A stretch of DNA of 64,000 nucleotides, from NCBI RefSeq assembly GCF_965203655.1, contig NZ_CBDBDD010000008.1, positions 372,001 to 436,000 of the forward strand. Direction: 5' to 3'. Within the stretch, counting starts at the first letter, position 1. Each line of letters starts with the position of its first letter. This DNA comes from Poriferisodalis sp965203655 (GTDB lineage: Bacteria > Actinomycetota > Acidimicrobiia > Acidimicrobiales > Poriferisodalaceae). A program made the position numbers and the translations under genes. Shown here in pieces: positions 8,249 through 17,211 of the stretch. Under the pieces are notes generated by a model. It did not search any database, was not told where the DNA came from, and saw only the letters and a list, made by a program, of their open reading frames with translations.

Positions 8249-9456
8249 GCCCGCCCCGCAGCTACGAGCGACACCGCACACGGCAGGTGCACGTCGGCGG
8301 AGTCCCCGTCGGGGGCGGTGCGCCCATCTCGGTGCAGTCGATGACCACCACCAAGACCTCTGACGTCGAGGGCACCCTTGCCCAGATCTACGCGCTGGCC
8401 GGTGCGGGGGCCGACATCGTCCGCTGCACCGCCAACGACGTCGCCGCTGTCGAGGCACTCGCTCAGATCGTTCCCCGGTCGCCAGTTCCGCTGGTCGCCG
8501 ACATTCACTTCCAGTACCGGCTCGCGCTGGCTGCACTCGATGCCGGGGTCGCCTGCTTGCGGTTGAACCCCGGCAACATTCGCAAGCCGGACCAGATTCG
8601 TGCGGTAGCCACCGAAGCGGGCGACCGCGGTGTGCCGATTCGCATCGGCGTCAATGGCGGCTCGCTCGACCCCGATATCGAAGCCCGATTCGGCATGACC
8701 CCGGAGGCGCTGGTCGAGTCCGCCAAACGCGAACTTGGCTATTTCTCCGAGGTGGGCTTCAGCGACGTCAAGATCTCGGTGAAGGCCAGCGATGTGACGT
8801 TGATGGTGGAGTCCTACCGGATGCTTGCCGACGAAGTCGATTTTCCCCTGCATCTTGGCGTCACCGAGGCGGGGCCCCCGCCCGCCGGTCTGGTCAAGGC
8901 CACAGCGGGCATCGCGACCCTGCTGAACGAGGGCATCGGAGACACCATCCGCTACAGCCTGACAGCCGACCCGGTCGAAGAGGCAGCGGCGGGCCGGCAG
9001 TTGCTGGAGGCGCTGGGGCTGCGGGAACGAACCGGCACCGATCTCGTCGCCTGTCCCTCCTGCGGCCGGGCCGAGGTCGATGTGATTGCCGTCGCGCACG
9101 AGGCCCAAGAGGCGTTCGCCGATCTCGACCTGCCCGTGCAGGTCGCGGTGATGGGATGTGTGGTGAACGGGCCAGGCGAGGCTCGCAGCGCCGACTTGGG
9201 CATCGCGGCGGGACGCGCGCGGGGGCACCTGTTCGTCAAGGGACAGGTGGTCGCCGTGGTTCCTGAGGACGGCATGGTTGACGCGCTCGTGAGTTGGGCC
9301 AAGGTCGTGGCGGCCGACGGTGCCGATGCGGCGCTCGCGCGGGCTGAGAAGGGTGCGGCCGACGCAGCCGAAGCCGACCGTGTGGCGCTGATCAGCGCCC
9401 AGGGCGACGACGTCAACCACGCGGCCGAACGAGTTGCCCTCATCCGGCGCCGGTAG
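8245..9456 (+). CDS. ispG: 4-hydroxy-3-methylbut-2-en-1-yl diphosphate synthase
   Basis: 403 aa. 4Fe-4S enzyme converting MEcPP to HMBPP in the MEP isoprenoid pathway. It has the TIM-barrel part (VPVGGGAPISVQSMTTTKT start, GADIVRCTAN, LVADIHFQY, LRLNPGNI, RIGVNGGSLD) and the cluster domain with CPSCGRAEVD and VMGCVVNGPGEA. About 25 residues at the C-terminus are Ala-rich and extra. Third gene of the dxr-rseP-ispG unit, 27 bp after rseP. Confidence 0.96.
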   Translation: MSPPRSYERHRTRQVHVGGVPVGGGAPISVQSMTTTKTSDVEGTLAQIYALAGAGADIVRCTANDVAAVEALAQIVPRSPVPLVADIHFQYRLALAALDAGVACLRLNPGNIRKPDQIRAVATEAGDRGVPIRIGVNGGSLDPDIEARFGMTPEALVESAKRELGYFSEVGFSDVKISVKASDVTLMVESYRMLADEVDFPLHLGVTEAGPPPAGLVKATAGIATLLNEGIGDTIRYSLTADPVEEAAAGRQLLEALGLRERTGTDLVACPSCGRAEVDVIAVAHEAQEAFADLDLPVQVAVMGCVVNGPGEARSADLGIAAGRARGHLFVKGQVVAVVPEDGMVDALVSWAKVVAADGADAALARAEKGAADAAEADRVALISAQGDDVNHAAERVALIRRR

Positions 9457-9505
9457 CCCTCAAGACGCTGGTCGAAGGCGGTATCTGAGCTTCCGAACTC
9501 ACTGG

Positions 9506-9511
9506 TAGCGT
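9506..9511 (+). promoter_or_regulatory. -10 box (TAGCGT) upstream of rimP
   Basis: TAGCGT as in several promoters of this window, but 118 bp before the rimP start, so this transcript would carry a leader of about 110 nt. It would drive the rimP-nusA-infB block. I see no recognisable RNA family in the leader. Confidence 0.4.
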
Positions 9512-9629
9512 GGGTCTTTCAGGACAGTTTCGGCTGGTCATGGGCTCTGCGCATGCGCTTCGGCTGCAAGCGCTCATTCCGCAGGCACAGCCCCACGTCG
9601 GCCGAGGCGAAACGGACAGGGAGGTTGCG

Positions 9630-10298
9630 ATGACGGACACTGCTGCGGCCTCGCGCGCCCCCGAGACAGACGAGACAGAACAGCCGACTGTCGGCCACGG
9701 TGTCCACCCGTCGACCATCGCCGAGCTCGCAGGTCCCATTGCAGACGAGGTGGGTTGCGCCCTGTACGACGTGCAATGGCGGGGCGGGACGCTGGTGGTG
9801 CTGGCTTCGGCAGCCGCCGGGGGAGCGGTCGGCGTCGAAGAGCTCGGCCGGCTCAGCCGCCGGCTGTCAGCAGAGCTGGATGCCGCAGACATGATCGAGG
9901 GCCGGTACGTGCTCGAGGTCTCCAGCCCCGGACTCGAGCGCAAGCTGCTGCGCCCGGAGCACTTTGCGGGTGCCGTAGGCGAGCGGGTCGTGATCCGCAC
10001 CAGCGAGTCTCCCCGGCGACGCATCGTCGGCGAGATCACCGGCGCCGATGCCAGCGCGGTCTGCGTGCAGGTCGAAGAGCTGTCCGTCAGCGCCGAAGGC
10101 GCCCAATCCGGCAGCGCCGAAGGCGCCCAGCAGGCCCAGCCCGGGCCCATCGGCCAGCCGATGACGGTGCCCTACAACGACATTTCCAAGGCGCGCACCA
10201 CCTTCGAGTGGGGTGCGCGGCGGCCGTCCAAACCCGGGCCCGGCGCCAACAGCCACAGCAAGTCCGGCAGCACACCGAGAGAAAGGCAGCGACAATGA
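9630..10298 (+). CDS. rimP: Ribosome maturation factor RimP
   Basis: 222 aa. Assembly factor for the 30S subunit. Core motifs: IADEVGCALYDVQWRGG, the VEELGRLSRRLSAELD block, and YVLEVSSPGLERKLLRPEHF, the strongest RimP signature. The ATG at 9630 has AGGGAGG upstream; an in-frame start at 9510 lies next to the promoter box and lacks such a site. The C-terminal SH3-like domain carries a duplicated hydrophilic insert (SAEGAQ twice). The stop overlaps the nusA ATG (ATGA), as usual for this pair. Confidence 0.93.
   Translation: MTDTAAASRAPETDETEQPTVGHGVHPSTIAELAGPIADEVGCALYDVQWRGGTLVVLASAAAGGAVGVEELGRLSRRLSAELDAADMIEGRYVLEVSSPGLERKLLRPEHFAGAVGERVVIRTSESPRRRIVGEITGADASAVCVQVEELSVSAEGAQSGSAEGAQQAQPGPIGQPMTVPYNDISKARTTFEWGARRPSKPGPGANSHSKSGSTPRERQRQ
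10088..10129 (+). repeat. Duplicated 18-bp hairpin-forming segment in rimP
   Basis: An identical 18-base segment occurs at 10088-10105 and 10112-10129 (24-bp period), each holding GCGCC-GAA-GGCGC that can form a 5-bp stem. It encodes the SAEGAQ repeat. Confidence 0.8.
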
Positions 10299-11590
10299 AC
10301 AGCCCGGAGATCATGGAAGCGCTCCAGGCACTCGCCGCCGAGAAGGGCATGACCACCGAGGTGCTGCTCGAAGCCGTCGCGAACGGCCTCGAATCGGCCT
10401 ACAAGCGCCGCGAGGGCTCCGCCGAGCAGGCCTACGTCATCATCGACGAGTCGTTCAACATCACCGTGTATGCGCAGGAAGTCGACGAGCTCGGCAACGT
10501 GATACGAGAATGGGACGACACGCCGCACGACTTGGGTCGCATCATCGCCCAGACCGTGCGCCAAGTGCTCAACCAGCGCATTCGCGAGGTCGAGCGCGAC
10601 ATGAAGTACGACGAGTACGCCGGGCGCGAGGGTGACATCGTCACCGGCATCATCCAGCAGAACGATGCGCGCTACACCCTGCTCGATCTCGGTCGCGTCG
10701 AGGCGCTGCTTCCCCAGTCCGAGCAGGTCCCCTATGAGCGGCCCGAGCCGAATAGCCGCCTCAAGGCGTACATCGTCGAGGTCCGCAAGACGGCCAAGGG
10801 CCCCCAGATCGTCGTATCACGCACGCATCCCGGTCTGATCCGCGAGCTGTTCAAGCTGGAGGTTCCTGAGATCTCCGACGGCGTCGTGGAACTGAAGGCG
10901 TGCGCCCGCGAGCCGGGTCATCGAACCAAGATCGCCGTATGGTCCAATGACCCCAATATCGACCCGGTCGGTGCGTGCGTGGGCGCGCGCGGCAGCCGCG
11001 TGCGCCAAGTGGTGAACGAGCTGCGCGGCGAGAAGATCGACATCGTCCCGTTCTCTGACGACTTGCACGATTTTGTGGCCAAGGCCCTGTCCCCGGCGAG
11101 GGTCCGCGAGGTTCGCTTTCACTCCGAGCGAGGTGTCGCCGAGGTGATCGTGCCCGATCACCAGCTGTCGTTGGCGATCGGCCGTGAGGGCCAGAACGCA
11201 CGGTTGGCTGCGCGGCTCACTGGCTGGCGCATCGACATCAAGAGCGAGACCCAGATCGCTGAGGAGGAAGCCGGCTATGGCGGCGAGGACTGGGCCGAGG
11301 GCGAGTGGGTGACCGACCCCGAGACTGGTGAGCAGACCTGGGTCCCGGCCGATGGCAGCGAGGCGATCACTGCCGGGCAGTGGTCTGAAGCAGTCACCGA
11401 GCAGGCTGAGGTTGACTCCACCGCCGACGGCGCTCCCAACGGTGACCCCGCTGTCGCCTCCGAAGCGGCATCCGATGCTGGCCCCGAAGGTGCGTCCGAC
11501 GCCGCCGCCGAAGAGGCTGCCGTCTCGGAGGTCCCTGTAGAGGCTCTCACCGACCCCAGTACCCTTCGATCGGACCCGGCGACGTCCTGA
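10295..11590 (+). CDS. nusA: Transcription termination/antitermination factor NusA
   Basis: 431 aa. Binds RNA polymerase and nascent RNA, modulating pausing, termination and rRNA antitermination. Order of domains: N-terminal RNAP-binding domain (EIMEALQALAAEKG... to ~130), S1 domain (GDIVTGIIQQNDARYTLLDLG), then KH1 (GACVGARGSRVRQVVNELRGEKIDIV) and KH2 (VPDHQLSLAIGREGQNARLAARLTGWRIDI). After ~residue 325 the protein is acidic and Ala-rich without the repeats of proteobacterial NusA. The start overlaps the rimP stop. The ylxR gene that often follows nusA is missing; infB comes next after 87 bp. Confidence 0.96.
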   Translation: MNSPEIMEALQALAAEKGMTTEVLLEAVANGLESAYKRREGSAEQAYVIIDESFNITVYAQEVDELGNVIREWDDTPHDLGRIIAQTVRQVLNQRIREVERDMKYDEYAGREGDIVTGIIQQNDARYTLLDLGRVEALLPQSEQVPYERPEPNSRLKAYIVEVRKTAKGPQIVVSRTHPGLIRELFKLEVPEISDGVVELKACAREPGHRTKIAVWSNDPNIDPVGACVGARGSRVRQVVNELRGEKIDIVPFSDDLHDFVAKALSPARVREVRFHSERGVAEVIVPDHQLSLAIGREGQNARLAARLTGWRIDIKSETQIAEEEAGYGGEDWAEGEWVTDPETGEQTWVPADGSEAITAGQWSEAVTEQAEVDSTADGAPNGDPAVASEAASDAGPEGASDAAAEEAAVSEVPVEALTDPSTLRSDPATS

Positions 11591-11677
11591 GGCCGATGGC
11601 CCTCTTCGTCGCGTCCCCGTTACCTTCCGTCAGCCCCGCCGGGCGACGCACCAGAATCCGACAGAAAGACCGACCGC

Positions 11678-14497
11678 TTGCCGAAGAAAGTCCGTGTGCA
11701 CGAGCTCTCCAAAGAGCTGGGCATGACGCTCACCGAGGTGCTCGACGTGTGCGAGTCGCTGGGCATCGGGGTGAAAACGCACTCGTCCAGCATGGAAGAC
11801 GCTCAAGCGGACCGCGTCCGACGGAAGGCGGCCCGCGAAGGACTGATTCGCGACGAGCCGCCCCCTGAGGCAGCCAAGGCACGCAAGGCGCCCGCCAAAT
11901 CGACGGCTGGAGCCGAGCGTTCGCCTCAGCGCGCCCGAACCCCCTCGTCACGGCGTACGGCGACCGCCGAGACCGCAGACAGCCCGACTCCAGCCCCGGC
12001 TCGACCGGCCCGCCGCCCCGCTCCGCCTAAACCGTCCCCTGCCGAGCCCGAGCCCCAGGCGCCCGCCGCGGCCGCTGAGGCTCCCGCTGCGAGCGTGCCA
12101 GTTCCGGCCGAAGCTGACGACGCCGCTGCACCGGCCCCGCCGGGCATGCCCCCGCCCGACGTGCCCCCGCCGCGGCGCCTTGTCACCTCCAGCGGTCACG
12201 AATCCGCTCGCCCCATCCTGCCGCCCCAGCGTCCAGCGCCGCGCATCGACGAGCCGCCCGCCCCGCGCGGGCCTGCACCCCCAGATGCGATCGAACCGAG
12301 CCTGCCGCCGCCACCCCGTCTGCCCGAGCCGCCTAGGTCGACTGACGGCCGCCCCATACCGCCACCCCCGGCTGCACCCCGATCTGGTTCCGGCAAGCCG
12401 ATCCCGCCGCCCCCGGGGCCGCCCCGCACATCGGCACGCTCAGGCGGCCCCTTCCGGACCGGGCCGCCCGGCGGCTTCCGTCGACCAGCCTCCGGGGGAG
12501 GCGAGCGTGGACGCGTCGGCGCGCCACCAGCAGCTGGAAGGCCCCACCCTGGCGCCGCTCCAGGTCGCCCCGGCGGACCTCCCGGCGGCCGACCAGGCGG
12601 ACCGCGTGGCGGCCCCCCGAGGGGTCGCGGCCGCCCGCGACGTCGCCGTCGTCGCCAGCGCGAAGAACTGCAGCCTCAGCAGCTCACGGCTTACACCCCG
12701 GTCGATGCACCCGTCCCGGAGGGCGAGATCGTCGTCGAGCGCGGCTCCACGGCTCAAGACGTCGCATCCCGGCTGAACCGCTCGGCCGCCGACATCGTGC
12801 GGTTCCTGCTGCAGCAGGGCGAGATGGTGACCGCCACCCAGTCGCTCAACGACGACATGATCGAGCTCTTCGCCGCCGAGCTGGGCGCGGAAGTGCGCAT
12901 CACCGAGCCCGGTGCAGAGCAGGAAGAGGAGCTGCTGCGGGCTCTTGAGGTAGACCTCGCCGAAGGCGGGCAACACACTCGCCCGCCGGTGGTCACCGTC
13001 ATGGGCCACGTCGACCACGGCAAGACGTTGCTGCTCGACCGCATCCGCTCGGCGAATGTCGTCGAGGGCGAGGCCGGCGGCATCACCCAGCACATCGGCG
13101 CCTACCAGACCATGCGCGGCGACCACCCGATCACGTTCATCGACACGCCCGGCCACGAGGCGTTCACCGCAATGCGCGCCCGGGGTGCGCAGGCCACCGA
13201 CGTGGTGGTGCTGGTGGTTGCGGCCGATGACGGAGTCATGCCGCAGACGGTGGAGGCCATCGATCATGCGCGGGCGGCTGATGTGCCGATCATCGTTGCG
13301 ATCAACAAGATGGACCGCCCCGGCGCCGATCCTGAACGCGTCCGCGCCCAGCTGGCCGAACGGGGCTTGGTCCCCGAGACCTACGGCGGCGAGGTGATCA
13401 CCGTTCCCATGTCGGCTATGACCGGTGACGGGATCGACGAACTGCTCGACCAGATACTGCTGGTCGCGGAACTCGAGGAGCTCACTGCGGATCCGACCGG
13501 CCGCGCTGTGGGCATCGTTCTCGAAGCGCATCTCGATCGTGGCCGCGGGCCTGTTGCCACGGTGGTGGTGCAGCGAGGCACGCTGGCTGTCGGCGAGCCG
13601 ATGGTCGCGGGCGCAGCGTGGGGCCGGGTGCGCGCAATGACCGACGATCGGGGCAATCCGCTCACCGAGGCGGGCCCGTCCGCGCCGGTGCAGGTGCTCG
13701 GTCTGGGAGAGGTGGCCCGCGCCGGCGATCTGTTCGTGGTGGCGCCAGACGAGAAGACCGCCGGCAAAGTGGCCGAGACCCGCGAGCATTGGCAGCGCCA
13801 GGCCAGCCTGGCCGGTACTGCGGGCGGCAGCGGCGGCGGGGCGAAGCTGGAGGACATCTTTAAGCAGGTGCAGGCTGGCGAGACAGCCACGCTCAACCTC
13901 GTGCTGAAGGCCGATGTCCACGGGTCGCTCGAAGCAGTGACCGACAGCCTGCGCAAACTCGAACGCGACGACGTCAAGCTCACCTTCGTCAGCCGCGGCG
14001 TCGGCGGGATCAATGAGAACGACGTGCAGCTCGCGGCGGCGTCGGAGGCCACGATTATCGGTTTCAACGTGCGACCCGATCGCAATGCGCGTCAGGCCGC
14101 CGAGGCTGAGAACGTCGAGGTCCGCCTCTACGAGATCATCTACGACCTCATCTCCGACGTGCAGAACGCCATGGTCGGCTTGCTCGAGCCCGAATTCGAG
14201 GAGGTCGTAGTGGGCGAAGCGCAGGTGCGCCAGGTCTTCCGCATCTCCGGTGTGGGTCCGGTGGCCGGCTGCGTGGTCGAGCACGGCAACGTGCGCAGCG
14301 GTGCCAAAGTCCGATTCTTGCGAGACGGCACGATCATCTGGAAGGGCTCGATCTCCTCGCTGCGTCACTTCCAGGACGATGTCGCTGAAGTGAGCGCGGG
14401 CATGGAGTGCGGTATCGGTTTGAGCGATTTCTCCGACCTCAAAGAGGGCGATGTGATCGAGACCTACACCGAGCGCGAGATCGCCCGCGTCGCCTGA
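11678..14497 (+). CDS. infB: Translation initiation factor IF-2
   Basis: 939 aa from a TTG start (alignment with the paralogous domain at 47.5 kb also begins here). GTPase that brings fMet-tRNA to the 30S-mRNA complex and joins subunits. Order: IF2_N domain residues 1-~58 (KVRVHELSKELGMTLTEVL), Pro/Ala/Gly-rich linker ~60-335, a second IF2_N-like domain ~340-410, GTPase from ~435 with MGHVDHGKT, GGITQHIGAY, DTPGHEAF, NKMD and SAMTGDG, then domains II-IV including the fMet-tRNA-binding C2. The long Pro-rich linker is typical for Actinobacteria. Its first ~55 residues are duplicated in the methyltransferase fusion at 46166-47503. Confidence 0.97.
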   Translation: MPKKVRVHELSKELGMTLTEVLDVCESLGIGVKTHSSSMEDAQADRVRRKAAREGLIRDEPPPEAAKARKAPAKSTAGAERSPQRARTPSSRRTATAETADSPTPAPARPARRPAPPKPSPAEPEPQAPAAAAEAPAASVPVPAEADDAAAPAPPGMPPPDVPPPRRLVTSSGHESARPILPPQRPAPRIDEPPAPRGPAPPDAIEPSLPPPPRLPEPPRSTDGRPIPPPPAAPRSGSGKPIPPPPGPPRTSARSGGPFRTGPPGGFRRPASGGGERGRVGAPPAAGRPHPGAAPGRPGGPPGGRPGGPRGGPPRGRGRPRRRRRRQREELQPQQLTAYTPVDAPVPEGEIVVERGSTAQDVASRLNRSAADIVRFLLQQGEMVTATQSLNDDMIELFAAELGAEVRITEPGAEQEEELLRALEVDLAEGGQHTRPPVVTVMGHVDHGKTLLLDRIRSANVVEGEAGGITQHIGAYQTMRGDHPITFIDTPGHEAFTAMRARGAQATDVVVLVVAADDGVMPQTVEAIDHARAADVPIIVAINKMDRPGADPERVRAQLAERGLVPETYGGEVITVPMSAMTGDGIDELLDQILLVAELEELTADPTGRAVGIVLEAHLDRGRGPVATVVVQRGTLAVGEPMVAGAAWGRVRAMTDDRGNPLTEAGPSAPVQVLGLGEVARAGDLFVVAPDEKTAGKVAETREHWQRQASLAGTAGGSGGGAKLEDIFKQVQAGETATLNLVLKADVHGSLEAVTDSLRKLERDDVKLTFVSRGVGGINENDVQLAAASEATIIGFNVRPDRNARQAAEAENVEVRLYEIIYDLISDVQNAMVGLLEPEFEEVVVGEAQVRQVFRISGVGPVAGCVVEHGNVRSGAKVRFLRDGTIIWKGSISSLRHFQDDVAEVSAGMECGIGLSDFSDLKEGDVIETYTEREIARVA

Positions 14498-14535
14498 GAG
14501 ACATGGCTCGTCGCCCCCGCAGCCGGAGGCGCTCG

Positions 14536-14913
14536 ATGCCGACTGCACACCGGTACGAGCGCACTGATCGCGTCGGGACGCTGGTGCGCAGCGTCGTGGC
14601 GTCGGAGATGGAACGGCTCGACGAAGCGTTCGAGGGCGTCGTCATCACCGGCGTGGATGTGGACCGTGAGCTGACTTTGGCCGTCGTCCACTACGACGTG
14701 CGCGACCCCGATGACGACGATGCGGCAGCGGCGGCATTCGACGAGCACCACCACCGCCTGCAGCGCGCCCTGGGCGCCCGAACGAGCTTGCGGCGGACGC
14801 CGACGCTGCGTTTTCGGCGCGACTACTCGGCGGTCGAGGCCGAACGCATCGACGACCTGCTGGCAGGCATCGCCGCCGAGCGGGACGAGCCCGACGAGCC
14901 CGACGAGCGCTGA
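14536..14913 (+). CDS. rbfA: 30S ribosome-binding factor A
   Basis: 125 aa. KH-fold factor for late 16S rRNA 5' maturation. The pattern is RbfA-like: N-terminal basic helix with RVGTLVRSVVASEMERL, central DRELTLAVVHYDV strand, and the helix-strand end with LGARTSLRRTPTLRFRRD, followed by an acidic tail (DEPDEPDER). GGAGG at 14525-14529 supports this ATG; an in-frame ATG at 14503 would add eleven mostly Arg residues. The stop overlaps the truB start by one base. Confidence 0.9.
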   Translation: MPTAHRYERTDRVGTLVRSVVASEMERLDEAFEGVVITGVDVDRELTLAVVHYDVRDPDDDDAAAAAFDEHHHRLQRALGARTSLRRTPTLRFRRDYSAVEAERIDDLLAGIAAERDEPDEPDER

Positions 14914-15776
14914 TGGCGCGACGCCGTCCCCCGACCGTCCATGGCGCGCTCATCGTCGACAAACCGGCGGGACCTACGTCCCACGACGTGGTCGCCATGG
15001 CCCGCCGCCGCTTCGGCGAGCGCCGCATCGGGCACGCCGGCACGCTCGATCCCTCGGCCACCGGCGTGCTCGTGATCGGCATCGGAAACGCCACCCGCTT
15101 GCTGCGCTTCGCCACCGCGGGCCGCAAGACCTACGAGTGCGACATCGTCTTCGGCGTCACCACCAGCACGCTGGATGCGGCCGGCGAGACCGTTGCGACC
15201 CATGACATGCGCCTCGACCCCGCCGGGGTCGCCAGCGCGGCGGCGGCCTTCGTCGGCACGATCTCGCAGCTGCCACCGATGGTGTCCGCCGTGCGTGTCG
15301 GCGGGCGCCGGCTGCACGAGATCGCCCGCGCCGGCCAGACCGCGGCACGCAAGCCGCGTGAGGTCAAGGTCTACCGCTTCGACGCCCGCCCCACCGACGA
15401 TCCGCTGGTCTACCGGGCTCATGTCGAGTGTGCTGCAGGCACCTATGTGAGGTCACTCGGTGCCGACTTGGGCGCCGCACTCGGCGGGGGCGCGCATGTG
15501 CGATCGTTGCGGCGGACGCGCAGCGGTGCCTTCACCGAGTCCGAGGCGGCACCGGTTACCGACGCCGCGCTGCGCGAGCCCGCAGAACTCGTACGGGATC
15601 TCGGCCAGATTCGCCTGAGCTCCGATGAAGCGGCTCGGGCCCGCAGCGGAGCGCACCTCGAGGCTGATCGCTACGACGGTGTGGGGCCGTGGGCGCTCGT
15701 CGATCCTGACGCAGCGCTCGTCGGGGTGCACGAGCGAGTCGGCGACCGGCTGCGCGCCACGGTGCTGGCGTTCTGA
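14913..15776 (+). CDS. truB: tRNA pseudouridine(55) synthase
   Basis: 287 aa. Isomerises U55 to pseudouridine in the T loop of tRNAs. Catalytic motif GHAGTLDPSATGVL with the nucleophilic Asp, the N-terminal DKPAGPTSHDVV motif, RKTYECDIVFGVTTSTLDAAG, QLPPMVSAVRVGGRRLHEIAR and CAAGTYVRSLGADLG. It starts within the rbfA stop codon (TGATG), so the two are translated together. The C-terminus looks like a PUA-related TruB_C domain. Confidence 0.96.
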   Translation: MARRRPPTVHGALIVDKPAGPTSHDVVAMARRRFGERRIGHAGTLDPSATGVLVIGIGNATRLLRFATAGRKTYECDIVFGVTTSTLDAAGETVATHDMRLDPAGVASAAAAFVGTISQLPPMVSAVRVGGRRLHEIARAGQTAARKPREVKVYRFDARPTDDPLVYRAHVECAAGTYVRSLGADLGAALGGGAHVRSLRRTRSGAFTESEAAPVTDAALREPAELVRDLGQIRLSSDEAARARSGAHLEADRYDGVGPWALVDPDAALVGVHERVGDRLRATVLAF

Positions 15777-15825
15777 GCCGGCCTGTCGGACTCCCGTCGG
15801 CTACGTCAGGCCGGTCCGGCGACAG

Positions 15826-15831
15826 TAGCGT
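15826..15831 (+). promoter_or_regulatory. -10 box (TAGCGT) for leaderless ribF
   Basis: TAGCGT ends 7 nt before the ATG at 15839 and no Shine-Dalgarno is evident, indicating a leaderless transcript. Confidence 0.6.
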
Positions 15832-15838
15832 TGGGCTC

Positions 15839-16783
15839 ATGGAGGTCATCCGCGATCTGGACTGGTGTCCGGTGCTCGACCACGGCAGCGTGGTGACCGT
15901 CGGCGAGTACGACGGCGTCCACCGGGGGCACCGCACGGTGATCTCCGAGATGCACCGACTGGCTGCAGAGCGAGGTTGCTCGACTGCGGTCGTGACCTTC
16001 GATCGGCACCCGGCCACGGTGGTCCGACCCGAATCGGCGCCCAAGCTGCTGTGCGATCTCGACCACAAACTCGAGCTGCTCGCCGAGACCGGCGTGGACT
16101 ACACGCTGGTCGTCACCTTCGACGAAGCCCAAGCTGCCGTGCCCGCTGAGGAGTTCGCGCACGTGATCTTGGTCAACTGCCTGTCTGCCCGGGCTGTGGT
16201 GGTCGGCGCCGACTTCCACTTCGGCAAGGGACGGCGCGGCAACATCGAGACGCTGCGTCAAGTGGGCGCCAGCTACGGCTACGAGGTGGTCGGTCTGCCG
16301 CTCGTGAAGCAGATGACCGGCGACGGCGATGTCATTTCATCGACGTCGATTCGCGAAGCGCTCGCGGCGGGTGACGTGGAGCGGGCGCACCGGCTGCTGG
16401 GGCGTCCTTTCGAGGTGCGCGGCACCGTGACAGTCGGCGACCGGCGCGGTCGACAAATCGGTGTGCCGACAGCCAACCTGCCCACCACGCCAGACCTGCA
16501 GATCCCCGCCGACGGGGTCTACGCGGCCTGGTACGCACGCCCCGACGGCGCGCAGTATCCCGCGGCGGTCAACATCGGCCGTCGCCCCACCTTCTACGAC
16601 TTCGCCGAGCGCTCGCTGATCGAGGCGCACCTGATCGGGTTTCGAGGCGATCTCTACGACGAGACGGCCAGGCTCCGCTTTGTGCGCAGGCTGCGGCCCG
16701 AGCGGCGATTCGACGGCATCGACGAGCTGAAAGCCCAGCTTCGCCGCGACATCGAAGACGCCGCGAAGTGCCTGCACACCTGA
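15839..16783 (+). CDS. ribF: Bifunctional riboflavin kinase / FAD synthetase
   Basis: 314 aa. Converts riboflavin to FMN and FMN to FAD. The N-terminal adenylyltransferase domain has VTVGEYDGVHRGHR (the usual VTIGxFDGVHxGH with E for the F position), VVGADFHFGKGRRGN and the ISSTSIREAL motif. The C-terminal kinase domain has GDRRGRQIGVPTANL, DGVYAAWY and AAVNIGRRPTF. Size and order are standard. It lies between truB and rpsO as in other Actinobacteria and probably has its own promoter. Confidence 0.96.
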   Translation: MEVIRDLDWCPVLDHGSVVTVGEYDGVHRGHRTVISEMHRLAAERGCSTAVVTFDRHPATVVRPESAPKLLCDLDHKLELLAETGVDYTLVVTFDEAQAAVPAEEFAHVILVNCLSARAVVVGADFHFGKGRRGNIETLRQVGASYGYEVVGLPLVKQMTGDGDVISSTSIREALAAGDVERAHRLLGRPFEVRGTVTVGDRRGRQIGVPTANLPTTPDLQIPADGVYAAWYARPDGAQYPAAVNIGRRPTFYDFAERSLIEAHLIGFRGDLYDETARLRFVRRLRPERRFDGIDELKAQLRRDIEDAAKCLHT

Positions 16784-16791
16784 CTCGCTGG

Positions 16792-16797
16792 TAGCCT
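16792..16797 (+). promoter_or_regulatory. -10 box (TAGCCT) upstream of rpsO
   Basis: TAGCCT just after the ribF stop; transcription from here would give a leader of about 100 nt before the rpsO ATG at 16907. Leaders of this kind can carry S15 autoregulatory structure, which I could not establish by eye. Confidence 0.4.
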
Positions 16798-16906
16798 GCA
16801 CGGCTGACAAGAGACAGAAGATCACGGCTGGGTTGTCCGGCCGGTTCGTCGCAGCAGGCCTCCCATCGGCTCTGCGACGGCAACACAGAGGGAATACAGC
16901 AAAGGC

Positions 16907-17179
16907 ATGAGTGCCAAGAGATCGAGTCCAGCGGCCACGCTGATCGACGGACACCGTCATCACCCGGCCGATACCGGATCGCCAGAGGTGCAGGTGGCGC
17001 AGTTGAGCGCACGCATCGAGCACCTCACCGAACACCTCCAGACCCACCACAAGGATCACCACAGCCGCCGAGGGCTGTTGAAGCTCGTCGGACGTCGGCG
17101 CAGGTTGCTCGACTACCTGAACGCCAACGACGTCGAGCGGTACCGGGCTTTGATCGCAAAGCTCGGCCTCCGGCGCTGA
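16907..17179 (+). CDS. rpsO: 30S ribosomal protein S15
   Basis: 90 aa. Binds 16S rRNA helices 20-22 early in 30S assembly. The S15 signature is clear: DTGSPEVQVAQLSARIEHLTEHL, HHKDHHSRRGLLKLVGRRRRLLDYL and the C-terminal YRALIAKLGLRR. Length is usual. It is followed 32 bp later by pnp, the classic rpsO-pnp pair. Confidence 0.97.
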   Translation: MSAKRSSPAATLIDGHRHHPADTGSPEVQVAQLSARIEHLTEHLQTHHKDHHSRRGLLKLVGRRRRLLDYLNANDVERYRALIAKLGLRR

Positions 17180-17211
17180 CCACCGATCCCCACCCCACAA
17201 CAGGAGCAGAC

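Noticed and set aside
11596..11868. Frame after nusA as a ylxR gene
   Set aside because: Its translation has no YlxR motif (no GRGAYVC block) and it overlaps the infB start in another frame.
7429..14548. Very long open frames on the - strand opposite rseP/ispG (663 codons) and infB (702 codons)
   Set aside because: They are antisense to well-conserved genes; in such GC-rich DNA stop codons are rare in the mirrored frame. Their translations are Arg/His/Asp-rich without any family motif.
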